A stretch of DNA of 29,924 nt, taken from JBMYQA01 sp049600855 (lineage in GTDB: Bacteria > Bacteroidota > Bacteroidia > Cytophagales > Flammeovirgaceae). Position 1 is the stretch's first letter; every line of letters starts with the position of its first letter. The position numbers were made by a program, and so were the translations under genes. Shown here piece by piece: positions 15,098 to 22,816 of the stretch. Below the pieces are notes generated by a model, which had not been told where the DNA came from, did no database searches, and saw nothing but the letters and a program-made list of their open reading frames with translations. The stretch spans positions 1 through 29,924 of the forward strand of contig JBMYQA010000043.1 of NCBI GenBank assembly GCA_049600855.1, in the 5' to 3' direction.

Positions 15098-15382
15098 TCA
15101 TTTTTCGAATATGCGCTCTTGCCAAGCTTGAGGGATGCTGATACCCTCATTCAGTACACGAACTTTTGCCATCCCTTCGGGCATTTCTACTACCTTGATT
15201 TCTACTTCCGTACCTTCCTTAGCAAACTTCTGCGCATTGCTCAACAGGTTGTGTAATATGCGGATGACTAACTATGCATCAGTACTAACAAACAGGCTAG
15301 TACGAATTTTGCGTTTCCCGATTCCTGTGAGCATAATCGCTTCCCGAATAAACTCCTGCAAGGTCAATTCTTCTCGTACCTT
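15098..15382 (-). pseudogene. Remnant of a histidine kinase (HATPase_c)
   Basis: The minus strand reads a HATPase core: an upstream strand (ELTLQEFIREA), then after an in-frame TAG the N-box IRILHNLLSNAQKFAKEG, a beta strand (EVEIKVVEM), and a G1-type box NEGISIPQAWQERIFEK followed by TGA. The N-terminal dimerisation domain and the G2 part of the lid are missing. The in-frame stop and the truncation at both ends mark it as a pseudogene. It is closest in style to the kinase at 13480-14595, whose G1 box is also Asn-based. Confidence 0.8.
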
Positions 15383-15481
15383 TTATTACTTTTATAAATG
15401 GGCGAAAAGTCGTATATTTTAGATATACTTACGTACTTACAGCCCATTTTTGTGGTTTTGAGATTTTTACTTTAAGATTGG

Positions 15482-15649
15482 TTTGCTGAAGGCTTAAATT
15501 CCCGTGAAATTGCAGAAACTACTTGTCGGAGTGTCCGAACCATTGAAAAACATCGTACGAACATCAGTGAAAAATTAGGTTTGCGAGGCAATAAAGGCTT
15601 ACTGCATTTTATGATGGAATACCGAAATCAAAATCACGTAGACGATTGA
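15482..15649 (+). pseudogene. Remnant of a NarL-type regulator (LuxR HTH end only)
   Basis: The plus strand reads FAEGLNSREIAETTCRSVRT, then IEKHRTNISEKLGLRGNKGL and LHFMMEYRNQ, ending at TGA 15647-15649. This is the second half of a LuxR-type HTH without receiver domain or start; a TAA lies at 15473-15475 just upstream. It aligns along its whole length with the end of the regulator at 347-982 (REIAE, RTIENHRTNI, EKL, LHFLMKYR). Only the 3' end survives. Confidence 0.8.
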
Positions 15650-15681
15650 TCTATGCCAATGCTATTAGTTAACAATTTAAC

Positions 15682-16380
15682 ATGAAAAACCAAACAACTA
15701 CAATTTCGAAAACTTGGACGGTTGTTCATGCAGATGACCATGAGCTTACGCGTTTGGGGTTGGTAGCCTTCATCAATCGGTTGCCTCACTTTCAGCTGGT
15801 AGGAGATGCAGCTGATGGTCGGGAAGCTTGGCGGCTCATCCGAACACAAAAGCCCGATATTGCCTTACTTGATGTTGATATGCCCCATCTCAGTGGTATC
15901 GAGATTGCACGATTAGTGATGAAAGAGCAACTTTCTACCCAAATTGTGCTGCTTTCGGCCTTTCTAAATAAAGAAGTATTTCAAGAAGGTGTTTTACTTG
16001 GTATTAATGCTTTTATTCCTAAAAAAATGGCCGTGCAGGAAATTGAAGCCTGCCTAAAAGCCCTCCGAATGGGTAAGCGCTATCTAAGTAAAGTTTGCTT
16101 TGAAGGATTAAAAAATCAATCTGATCAAGTTGATGCCTACCAACAGAACCAACCGATTTTTTCGTTGCTTACGCCAAAAGAGTTGGCAGTATTAACATTG
16201 ATTGCTCAACACTTACCTACCCAAAAAATAGCCCAAGAGCTGAACAACAGTGAGCGTACCATTGATACCCACCGTTACAATATCAGCCGCAAATTAAACT
16301 TGAGTGGTAATAATAGTTTGTTAAGTTTTGCCCTGAAACACCGTACACAAATTTTCAACTTTGCAAACAAATCATCCTAG
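15682..16380 (+). CDS. NarL/FixJ-type response regulator (REC + LuxR HTH)
   Basis: A 232-residue regulator with an N-terminal extension of about 10 residues. The receiver domain has D18/D19, D64 in ALLDVDMPHLSG, S92-region switch (VLLSAF) and a Lys pair in IPKKMAV. The LuxR HTH (about 160-220) reads LTPKELAVLTLIAQH, then TQKIAQELNNSERTIDTHRYNISRKL. It follows the LuxR remnant by 32 bp, so the remnant may mark an older tandem copy. No intact kinase lies next to it; the adjacent kinase remnant may have been its original partner. It converges on the thioredoxin gene (105-bp gap with a hairpin). Confidence 0.92.
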   Translation: MKNQTTTISKTWTVVHADDHELTRLGLVAFINRLPHFQLVGDAADGREAWRLIRTQKPDIALLDVDMPHLSGIEIARLVMKEQLSTQIVLLSAFLNKEVFQEGVLLGINAFIPKKMAVQEIEACLKALRMGKRYLSKVCFEGLKNQSDQVDAYQQNQPIFSLLTPKELAVLTLIAQHLPTQKIAQELNNSERTIDTHRYNISRKLNLSGNNSLLSFALKHRTQIFNFANKSS

Positions 16381-16387
16381 AACAAAG

Positions 16388-16414
16388 AAGTCTCCACGCC
16401 ATGCGAGGAGACTT
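16388..16414. terminator. Hairpin between convergent regulator and thioredoxin genes
   Basis: A perfect 8-bp stem, AAGTCTCC with GGAGACTT, has an 11-nt loop and starts 7 bp after the regulator stop (16380). On the minus strand it is followed by CTTTGTT, so it could also serve the thioredoxin transcript. T-runs are poor on both sides. Confidence 0.45.
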
Positions 16415-16485
16415 GGAATCCTACCGTCATTTAACCATTCTCAGACCGTTTTTTATAAAAAGCGTTGTTTATATTCTGAGGTTGT

Positions 16486-16815
16486 TTAGTTTTCAGATGC
16501 AACTGTTACGTGTTGATCTAATACTTTTTCAAGTTCACTAGCACTAATTGCCCCAGAGTTGCGCCACAATACCTGTCCTTTCTGGAATAAAAGTAATGTA
16601 GGTAACCCTTTCACTTTAAATTGATCTGAAACTGTTGGATTTGTTTCCACATTTACCTTTATACAAACTACCTCACCGCGTTTAAGGTCAGCTACTTTCT
16701 GTAATTCGGGGGAAAGTTGTTTGCAAAACCGACACCAATCTGCATAAAAGTCAACCAAAACGGGTTTTTCACTTTCCTTAATCAATTCTAAAAATTTCTG
16801 TTTCGCATTTGCCAT
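16486..16815 (-). CDS. Thioredoxin-like protein with WCRFC active site
   Basis: A 109-residue single-domain thioredoxin fold without signal peptide or membrane helix, therefore predicted cytosolic. The active site is W27-C28-R29-F30-C31 (instead of WCGPC) and the cis-proline is P72 in KGLPTL. The altered dipeptide should shift redox potential relative to housekeeping thioredoxin. It lies 27 bp after the ABC exporter and is the last gene of the tolC-ABC-trx operon, so it probably acts on the exported cysteine-rich peptides or the exporter, for example by keeping precursors reduced before transport. That role is inferred from position. Confidence 0.92.
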   Translation of the reverse strand: MANAKQKFLELIKESEKPVLVDFYADWCRFCKQLSPELQKVADLKRGEVVCIKVNVETNPTVSDQFKVKGLPTLLLFQKGQVLWRNSGAISASELEKVLDQHVTVASEN

Positions 16816-16842
16816 GATCTCAACTATTTAATGATGATGAAA

Positions 16843-19053
16843 TTAATCTTTAGCCAATTCGAGTTGATTGCTCACCAGCTCAAAATACCGTCCTTTTAAT
16901 GCTACTAATTGTTGATGGGTACCTTGTTCTACCAGTTTTCCCTTTTCCAACACGATAATATTATCAGCGTGTTTCACGGTGCTTAATCGGTGTGCAATAA
17001 TTACTGCTGTTCGATTTTGATTATACTGCTGGATTTTCTGTGTGATTTCTCGCTCATTTTTTGCATCCAGTGAGCTGCTTGCTTCATCAAAGAAGATATA
17101 TTCAGGCTCTTTATAGATGGCTCTGGCAATCATCACACGTTGTTTCTGACCTGTACTCAAGTTCAATCCTTCCCCACCAATTTTAGTATTATAATTCAGG
17201 GGTAACTCTTCGATAAATCCCCGAGCATTGGCAATATCCGCAGCATGAAGCAGCTTTTGTTTATCAACGACTTCATCGGCAATGGCAATGTTTCGGGCAA
17301 TGGTATCTGAGAAAATATGTCCCTCTTGCATCACTACGCCACATTTTTTTCGCCATTCTCGTGGACTGAGCGTCTGCAAAGGTGTATCATTTAAAGAAAG
17401 CTGTCCTTTTTCGGGTTCATAGAATCGAAGCAGCAGTTTTAGCAGCGTTGTTTTACCACTACCGCTTTCCCCTACAAGAGCCGTAGTTTTTCCATAAGGA
17501 ATATCCATGGTAATGTCATCTAACACCCACTCCCCATTGGGATCACCGTAGCGGAAAGATACCTGTTCGAGCCTGATCGCAGATTTTTCGGGAAGAATAT
17601 ACGCCGTTTCGTCCAATCCTTCCTCTTCTTCTTTTTCTTTGTGTACTTCCCCTAAACGTTCTAAACTTATTTTTGCATCTTGTCCTTGTTGAATAAATCC
17701 TACAAACTGCATAATAGGTCCATCCAATTGTCCTAAAATTTGCGTAGCCGCCATCATCATACCTAAAGTCATATTGCCTTCAATCACCTCTTTTGCTGCC
17801 CAAAATGAAATCAAGATACTTTTAAGGTGATTGATAAAAGCCGAACCTGTGCCCTGAAACTGTTCTAACCGAAGGGTACTCATGGCAATTTTGAATAAGC
17901 GAATTTGGATGCGTTCCCATTCCCAGCGCTTTTGTTTTTCACAGGTATGAAGCTTGATCTCTTGCATGGCTTGGATCAGTTGCACTTCTGTATTTTGTGT
18001 AGAAGCAGCCTGATTAAAACGTCTATAATCCAACTCTTTCCGTTTTTTCAAAAAAGCTAGCACCCAAGTCACATAAATGATGCTGGAAATCACAAAGATG
18101 ATGTACATTTCCACACTGTAATACAGCATGATAAAGCTGTATAATACCAAGGTATAGAATGAAAATACAATTTCTAACGATTGATTGGTTAGAAACGATT
18201 GTATTCTTCCATGATCTCCCATTCGTTGTAGGATATCACCCATATTTTTTGAATCAAAAAAACCAAGTGGCAACTTCATCAACTTACTGAGGAAATCTGA
18301 AATCACTGAAATATTAATTCGAGTAGACATGTGTAGCAGTATCCACGATCTTAAAATTGACACCGATTGCTGCCCTAAAAAAAGCATGATTTGTGCAGCA
18401 AGAATCATATAGACAAAATTAATATCTTGGTTTTCAATGCCTTGATCAACCAGTGCTTGGGTCATGAATGGCGCAACCAATGTAAAGACTGTTCCGAGCA
18501 ACATGCCCAAACCAATTTGCCCTAATAAGCCTAAGTGGGGGATGAGGTATTTGGCATAAAACTTCAAGTTTACCCCTCGATCATCTGTTTGTTCTTCTAA
18601 CTCTGTTGTATAAAGTTTAGGAGTAGGTTCAAACAATAGGGCAATGCCTTCATCTTCTCCTGCTTCTTTGGTACTAATCCAATATTTGCAGAACTCCTCT
18701 TTAGGATAAGTAATTTTTGTAGCAGCAGGATCAGAACAATAAACCTTACCATCTTTAATTTTATAGACAACAATAAAATGGTTTTGCCGCCAATGTGCAA
18801 TGAATGGTGTAGGTTTTTCCTTTTCCAACATGTCAAAAGAACACTTCACGGCCATTGTTCGGAAGCCTATTTTCTCTGCAGCATCACTCAAGCTCAGCAT
18901 GTTTACTCCTTGCTTGCCCTTGTAAGTGAGCTCACGTAGGAATCTTGCAGAGTATGTTTTGCCAAAATGCCGCGCAATAATACGCAAACAGGTTGGCCCA
19001 CAGTCCATCATGTCGAACTGTTTGTAGTGTGGAAATCGTTTGTTGAATAACAT
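16843..19053 (-). CDS. C39-peptidase-containing ABC exporter (bacteriocin-type)
   Basis: A 736-residue half-transporter. The N-terminal C39 peptidase domain (1-135) has an intact triad: C18 in MMDCGPTCLR, H92 in RQNHFIVV and D108 in CSDPA. The membrane domain spans about 165-440. The nucleotide-binding domain (about 490-736) has Walker A GESGSGKTT (near 527), signature LSTGQKQR (near 631), Walker B IFFDEASSSLD (near 652) and the H-loop IIAHRLS (near 687). Such proteins cut GG leaders while exporting the core through an HlyD-TolC channel. Precursors 1-3 are the obvious substrates. It is preceded by a tolC-like gene (213-bp gap with a hairpin) and followed by thioredoxin. Confidence 0.95.
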   Translation of the reverse strand: MLFNKRFPHYKQFDMMDCGPTCLRIIARHFGKTYSARFLRELTYKGKQGVNMLSLSDAAEKIGFRTMAVKCSFDMLEKEKPTPFIAHWRQNHFIVVYKIKDGKVYCSDPAATKITYPKEEFCKYWISTKEAGEDEGIALLFEPTPKLYTTELEEQTDDRGVNLKFYAKYLIPHLGLLGQIGLGMLLGTVFTLVAPFMTQALVDQGIENQDINFVYMILAAQIMLFLGQQSVSILRSWILLHMSTRINISVISDFLSKLMKLPLGFFDSKNMGDILQRMGDHGRIQSFLTNQSLEIVFSFYTLVLYSFIMLYYSVEMYIIFVISSIIYVTWVLAFLKKRKELDYRRFNQAASTQNTEVQLIQAMQEIKLHTCEKQKRWEWERIQIRLFKIAMSTLRLEQFQGTGSAFINHLKSILISFWAAKEVIEGNMTLGMMMAATQILGQLDGPIMQFVGFIQQGQDAKISLERLGEVHKEKEEEEGLDETAYILPEKSAIRLEQVSFRYGDPNGEWVLDDITMDIPYGKTTALVGESGSGKTTLLKLLLRFYEPEKGQLSLNDTPLQTLSPREWRKKCGVVMQEGHIFSDTIARNIAIADEVVDKQKLLHAADIANARGFIEELPLNYNTKIGGEGLNLSTGQKQRVMIARAIYKEPEYIFFDEASSSLDAKNEREITQKIQQYNQNRTAVIIAHRLSTVKHADNIIVLEKGKLVEQGTHQQLVALKGRYFELVSNQLELAKD

Positions 19054-19107
19054 AACTATTTAATTTAACCCCTGATCAACTAATAACGGACTACCCTATA
19101 TTTAACT

Positions 19108-19162
19108 AAAAAGAGCCCCCATTTATGGGAAAACCTTGGAATCCAAGTATACCCTGGGGGCT
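19108..19162 (-). terminator. Terminator or attenuator between tolC and ABC exporter genes
   Basis: On the minus strand an outer stem AGCCCCC/GGGGGCT encloses an inner hairpin CTTGG-ATT-CCAAG and is followed by CTCTTTTTAG. The T-run orientation fits termination of the tolC transcript. As the three genes form one functional unit, it may set the ratio of TolC to ABC-thioredoxin rather than fully separate them. Confidence 0.65.
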
Positions 19163-19266
19163 TCAGGGGTAGGCTCGTTAGTCATTTGAAGCTTATTTTT
19201 CTCTATCGTTCAGCAACATCACTTTACAAGCTCATATACTTGCATAATTTGATCGTATAAATTCTA

Positions 19267-20637
19267 CTATTTAAATGAGATTTCTTCTCCCAAATAAAAA
19301 TCCATGATTTTCCGTTTCACTAGGTAATCGTACTTTGCTCGAATATGGCTAGTTTGATCGCTTTCCAATGTGTTCCTTGCTGTTCGGAAGTCCCATACAG
19401 AAATTTGCCCAAGTTCATATTTTTGCTGTGCTACCCGAAAGTTTTCCGTAGAAGAAAGTAACTTTTTTTTATTGACTTGAAAGGTTTTCAAAGCCACGAC
19501 TAAATCAGAATGCACTTTTTCTACTTCTTGTTGGAATCGCGTTTCTTGTTCCTTCGTTTGGATTTGGCTTTGTTCAAAATTTAATCGTGCTTTTTCTACG
19601 GTAGTGCGTGTTTGTAGGTTATTAAAGATTGGGATACTTAGTCCCATACTTAATCCCTGATTACGGTTATTTTCTAATTGTTCAAAAAAAGGGGTTCGCT
19701 CCAACACGCCCTGATCATTAAGGTTTACTGTTCGGTTAGAATAACCCGTTCCCATTGAGAAGCCTACAGAAATACTTGGAATATAGGCTCCAGAAGCCTC
19801 ACGCAAAGCCAGTTCATCACTTTTCGCTTTTAGCCTCGCAATTTTCACATCAGGCATGTCTTGTAGCCCTTGTTCGGTAAACTCGCGTAATGTTAGAATA
19901 GGGCGTATGGTGTCTAGCTCTTTCAACTCAGGAAAGCTCAATTCAAATGATGTACCGTATGGCAATTGTAGCAAGCGCCTAACGGATTCTTTAGCCGAGA
20001 TGAGTTGATTCTCTGCGGTTAATATTTGAAGTTCGTTATTGGCTATTTGTGCTTCTGCTTCTAAAATAGCGGCCTGTTTGCTTGTTCTATTTTGCCCTAC
20101 AGCAATGAGCTTGTTAATTCTTCCTAGCTGAGCTTCTGCATTCTCAAGCTGCTTTTTTGCATTGGTTAATTGTGCATTGGCCAACAGTGCTTGTATATAA
20201 GCGGTAGCCAGCTGAATCATTAATTCATTTTTGGCTTTTTGAAGCGCCAACTTGTCCGAGTCTAACTTCCATCTCGTTTTTTTAATGGCATTTCGTAACT
20301 TCCCGCCATTAAACACAACCACACTAGAGCTTAAACCATAACTATTGAATTGAGTTGGATCACTTGTAAAATCATTGGTTAATGGATCAATTGCTCTACC
20401 TAAGTTTAATCCATAGGAGGTACTTACAGCAAGTGAAGGCAATAAAGCTAATTTTGACTGCCTGAGATCAAGTTTACTCCCCTCAATAGTTATTTGTGCT
20501 TGTTGAATTAAAGCACTATGTTCTAATGCATACTTTTTGCATTTTTTGAAGTCCCATGCCTCTGCATCTTGTGCGACAATTTCAACGATTCCGATCATTA
20601 ACAGAAAGGACATTATTATAATAAATCGCTTTTTCAT
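19267..20637 (-). CDS. TolC-family outer membrane efflux protein
   Basis: A 456-residue outer-membrane channel of the usual TolC length. Signal peptide 1-22 (ends EIVAQ), then the two-repeat helical build of the family: FKKCKKYALEHSALIQQA at the start, long Gln/Ala/Glu-rich coiled coils (about 135-220 and 330-430), and beta segments with a conserved YGLNLGRAIDP and SMGLSIPIF. It should complete a tripartite export path with the HlyD-like adaptor (3103-4491) and the C39 ABC exporter (16843-19053). It is the first gene of the minus-strand export operon. Its start lies 46 bp from the palindromic operator, and the gene at 20809 is divergent. Confidence 0.93.
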   Translation of the reverse strand: MKKRFIIIMSFLLMIGIVEIVAQDAEAWDFKKCKKYALEHSALIQQAQITIEGSKLDLRQSKLALLPSLAVSTSYGLNLGRAIDPLTNDFTSDPTQFNSYGLSSSVVVFNGGKLRNAIKKTRWKLDSDKLALQKAKNELMIQLATAYIQALLANAQLTNAKKQLENAEAQLGRINKLIAVGQNRTSKQAAILEAEAQIANNELQILTAENQLISAKESVRRLLQLPYGTSFELSFPELKELDTIRPILTLREFTEQGLQDMPDVKIARLKAKSDELALREASGAYIPSISVGFSMGTGYSNRTVNLNDQGVLERTPFFEQLENNRNQGLSMGLSIPIFNNLQTRTTVEKARLNFEQSQIQTKEQETRFQQEVEKVHSDLVVALKTFQVNKKKLLSSTENFRVAQQKYELGQISVWDFRTARNTLESDQTSHIRAKYDYLVKRKIMDFYLGEEISFK

Positions 20638-20652
20638 ACCCCTTAGTTTTTC

Positions 20653-20703
20653 TACAAATGTTGGAACTATTAAAGGGGATGTAAATACGTGGTGACACGT
20701 AAT
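20653..20703 (-). promoter_or_regulatory. Palindromic operator and promoter, copy 3 (tolC-ABC-trx operon)
   Basis: On the minus strand, ATTACGTG-TCAC-CACGTATT at 20703-20684 is followed by TACATC and a TTTGTA box at 20658-20653. The box starts 33 nt after the first base of the right half-site, the same spacing as copy 1. Arm bases and the following TACATC are identical to copy 1. It lies in the 171-bp divergent region between tolC and the gene at 20809 and points at tolC. Confidence 0.6.
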
Positions 20704-20808
20704 GCTTGATTTATAAAACTAATTTAGGTTGAACTCAACCAAAGTGAGTAAATGACACTACGCAATAATGCGTATTTCAGTGCCTAATTTGATCTGTTAT
20801 TTTCGGAT

Positions 20809-22107
20809 ATGAATTTTCCACATACACATATTACATTTAAGCGTAGTATTTACCCAATACTCAACCATGGGCTAAGCATGCTCATAAAACAGCTTGCACC
20901 CATGTTAAGGCATGACACTCATCTTTCTATTGAATTCAAACCCGATTATATCAGCATAAATCATCCAAACTTGGGGCACCTTTTGGAAAAAATCCATCAA
21001 CAAGTGGTCATGACATGGTGGGAGCAATTGACAAACGCTCACCCATTATTTAAGTACTATCCGGTACCCCCAACTTGCATTTTACCACAACAAACTTCCT
21101 CTATTCCTCAGTATTGCGATGTAACAGGAGAACGCACATCACTCAACTTTTCAATTGAGCGGAGTCCTTACTTTAAATCTTACTTAAGTAATGGTATGAT
21201 GTTAGGGTGGAAAGCATTGTATTTGAGTGAGTTGGCATGGGCATCAGCCTCTTGGCTTCCATACAAACACTTGGGAGGCGTAGCACTTTGGGCTGATGTT
21301 CCTGACTTGTTTATGTTATGCCAACAAACGCAAGGTCAGCTCTATTTAGCAATGACACAAGTAGAATGCCCACAAGAAGCTATTTTTGCTTGGTATGCCT
21401 ATTATAAAAATAGCGTATTGCATCAAAACAACTGGAAAGAACGCAGTGCGTTAGTCCATCAACAACAAATTAGTTGGATAAAACTTGATCATCAAGGCCA
21501 TGACGCTGGAGTATTTCAGCATAATGATGTAGTATGGGGAATACTAGAATATATTGATTATTCGTATCAACAACTCAAAATGATTTTCACACAACTTACG
21601 AGTCATTCCCACATTCAACAGCAATTGTGGGAACAGTTATTTCATGCAAAAACATTGCTACCTATAATTACCAAGCAACTTTTTAATTTATTATGTAATC
21701 ACATTCACAATGGCAGGCAACGCACTACTGTAGATAATATTTCTGAATTTCTTAGCACTTATGAGCTTATCACTATTCAGGCACTACACCCTAGCATTCG
21801 AAGTTTGGCACTCCATTTAGGCATACAGCTTAGTAAGCAGTTTCAAAAAGGAAACTGGTATTCAATATCAAGAAATATTAAAACGCATTGGGAAAGTATT
21901 ATCAATATTCATTTTTGTTCAACTCAAGAAAACTTGCAAAGCATTGGCTGTCGATTAAATGTAAGATATCTTACCCTAGATCATCTTCATTTATGCCGCA
22001 CAGAGTTTTTGCAATTAAAATATTGGATGGAGGTAAACTGCTATCTGGATTTGATACAGGCGATCAATCAACAGGAGTTCTTTTTTGAAGAGCTACCTCA
22101 GAACTGA
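20809..22107 (+). CDS. Uncharacterised 432-residue protein divergent from the export operon
   Basis: I do not recognise a family. The protein has no signal peptide, no clear membrane helix and no nucleotide-binding motif. It is unusually rich in His, Gln, Leu and Trp, predicted mostly helical in the second half (about 240-430), with scattered cysteines (for example YCDVTGER near 105 and two in the last 65 residues). Start ATG at 20809 follows a T-rich stretch; no better start is visible. It shares the divergent promoter region of tolC. Genes in this position of peptide-export loci can encode immunity, maturation or scaffold proteins, but nothing in the sequence decides between these. A thiopeptide-type or lanthipeptide enzyme was considered and no motif supports it. 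Confidence 0.8.
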   Translation: MNFPHTHITFKRSIYPILNHGLSMLIKQLAPMLRHDTHLSIEFKPDYISINHPNLGHLLEKIHQQVVMTWWEQLTNAHPLFKYYPVPPTCILPQQTSSIPQYCDVTGERTSLNFSIERSPYFKSYLSNGMMLGWKALYLSELAWASASWLPYKHLGGVALWADVPDLFMLCQQTQGQLYLAMTQVECPQEAIFAWYAYYKNSVLHQNNWKERSALVHQQQISWIKLDHQGHDAGVFQHNDVVWGILEYIDYSYQQLKMIFTQLTSHSHIQQQLWEQLFHAKTLLPIITKQLFNLLCNHIHNGRQRTTVDNISEFLSTYELITIQALHPSIRSLALHLGIQLSKQFQKGNWYSISRNIKTHWESIINIHFCSTQENLQSIGCRLNVRYLTLDHLHLCRTEFLQLKYWMEVNCYLDLIQAINQQEFFFEELPQN

Positions 22108-22279
22108 TTTAAGTTTGCACGCCTCATGGTTTTTTGATACCTCATACATGAAGTATTGTTCTGTAACTCATTTGCCTGTCTCTTGGTAAGTTATATTCTA
22201 GCAGATTCCCCTCGTAAATACAACCACTAAATAACTATTAAGCATGTAAGCAGAATGAATACGGCATTTTTACTGATTC

Positions 22280-22372
22280 TTTTTAAGCTAAAATTCGTTG
22301 ATAAAAACTTATTTAACGCTGGGGCAGCCCCGCTGCTAAACTGCGATTTTATCGCCTTTTTTAGCTTAAAAA
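22280..22372. repeat. Nested inverted repeats in the 22108-22816 intergenic region
   Basis: Perfect 14-bp outer arms TTTTTAAGCTAAAA (22280-22293) and TTTTAGCTTAAAAA (22359-22372) enclose inner arms GATAAAA (22300-22306) and TTTTATC (22347-22353), with a GC-rich palindrome GGGGCAGCCCC at 22321-22331 in the centre. The remaining sequence of this 709-bp gap has no convincing gene; it also holds the composite regulatory element at 22521 and a short hairpin CAGCAC/GTGCTG at 22598-22614. The element could be a small non-autonomous transposon or a long RNA hairpin. Confidence 0.6.
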
Positions 22373-22520
22373 TAACCTACCGAGTGTCGGCCCAGCAAAA
22401 ATACCACATTCATTTTGTTCACCTGCTTATTACAGAGCAACAATTACTAAATAGATTGTAAAGACATAATTGTAGTTAGATAGATAATGTGTAGTTGCCA
22501 CAAATAGGGCAGTTACATAT

Positions 22521-22570
22521 TATACCTTATGATCAAGTATGGTAGTTTCTATCATGCTTGATTTATTTTC
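22521..22570 (+). promoter_or_regulatory. Composite regulatory element, copy 1 (upstream of hybrid regulator)
   Basis: TATACC, six bases, TCAAG, then an inverted repeat centred on GGTAG-TTT-CTATC, then TGATTTATTTTC. The same order occurs ahead of the two DUF285 genes (26458 and 29598). Here the larger palindrome is ATCAAG...CTTGAT, 12 of 14 arm bases pairing. It lies about 250 bp upstream of the hybrid regulator start. Confidence 0.5.
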
Positions 22571-22816
22571 CAAAATTATAGAAACGGACAATAGGAGCAG
22601 CACGCTATGTGCTGTAGAAAATGGATTTAGACTAACTATCAATTTTACTTGCAGGTACTCCCTATTGGTTGGCTTTTTGTTTTGAAGGTTTCCGCTTCAA
22701 TCGCATCGTACATTTTTTCATCAACGATTTATTCAGCAGCTACACGAATGGAGATGTGCTTCATTTATCCTGAAAGTTGATGTAATGATCTTAGGTATAA
22801 TTACAACTGACAAAAG

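Noticed and set aside
15135..15422. Plus-strand ORF of 95 codons
   Set aside because: It is antisense to a recognisable histidine kinase remnant (N-box and G1 box on the minus strand).
15421..15440. Possible fourth operator copy (TTACGTACTTAC)
   Set aside because: Only one half-site matches and there is no spaced CACGTA partner; it lies among gene remnants.
22255..22461. 68-codon ORF in the intergenic region
   Set aside because: It runs through the nested inverted repeats and has no family likeness or initiation support.
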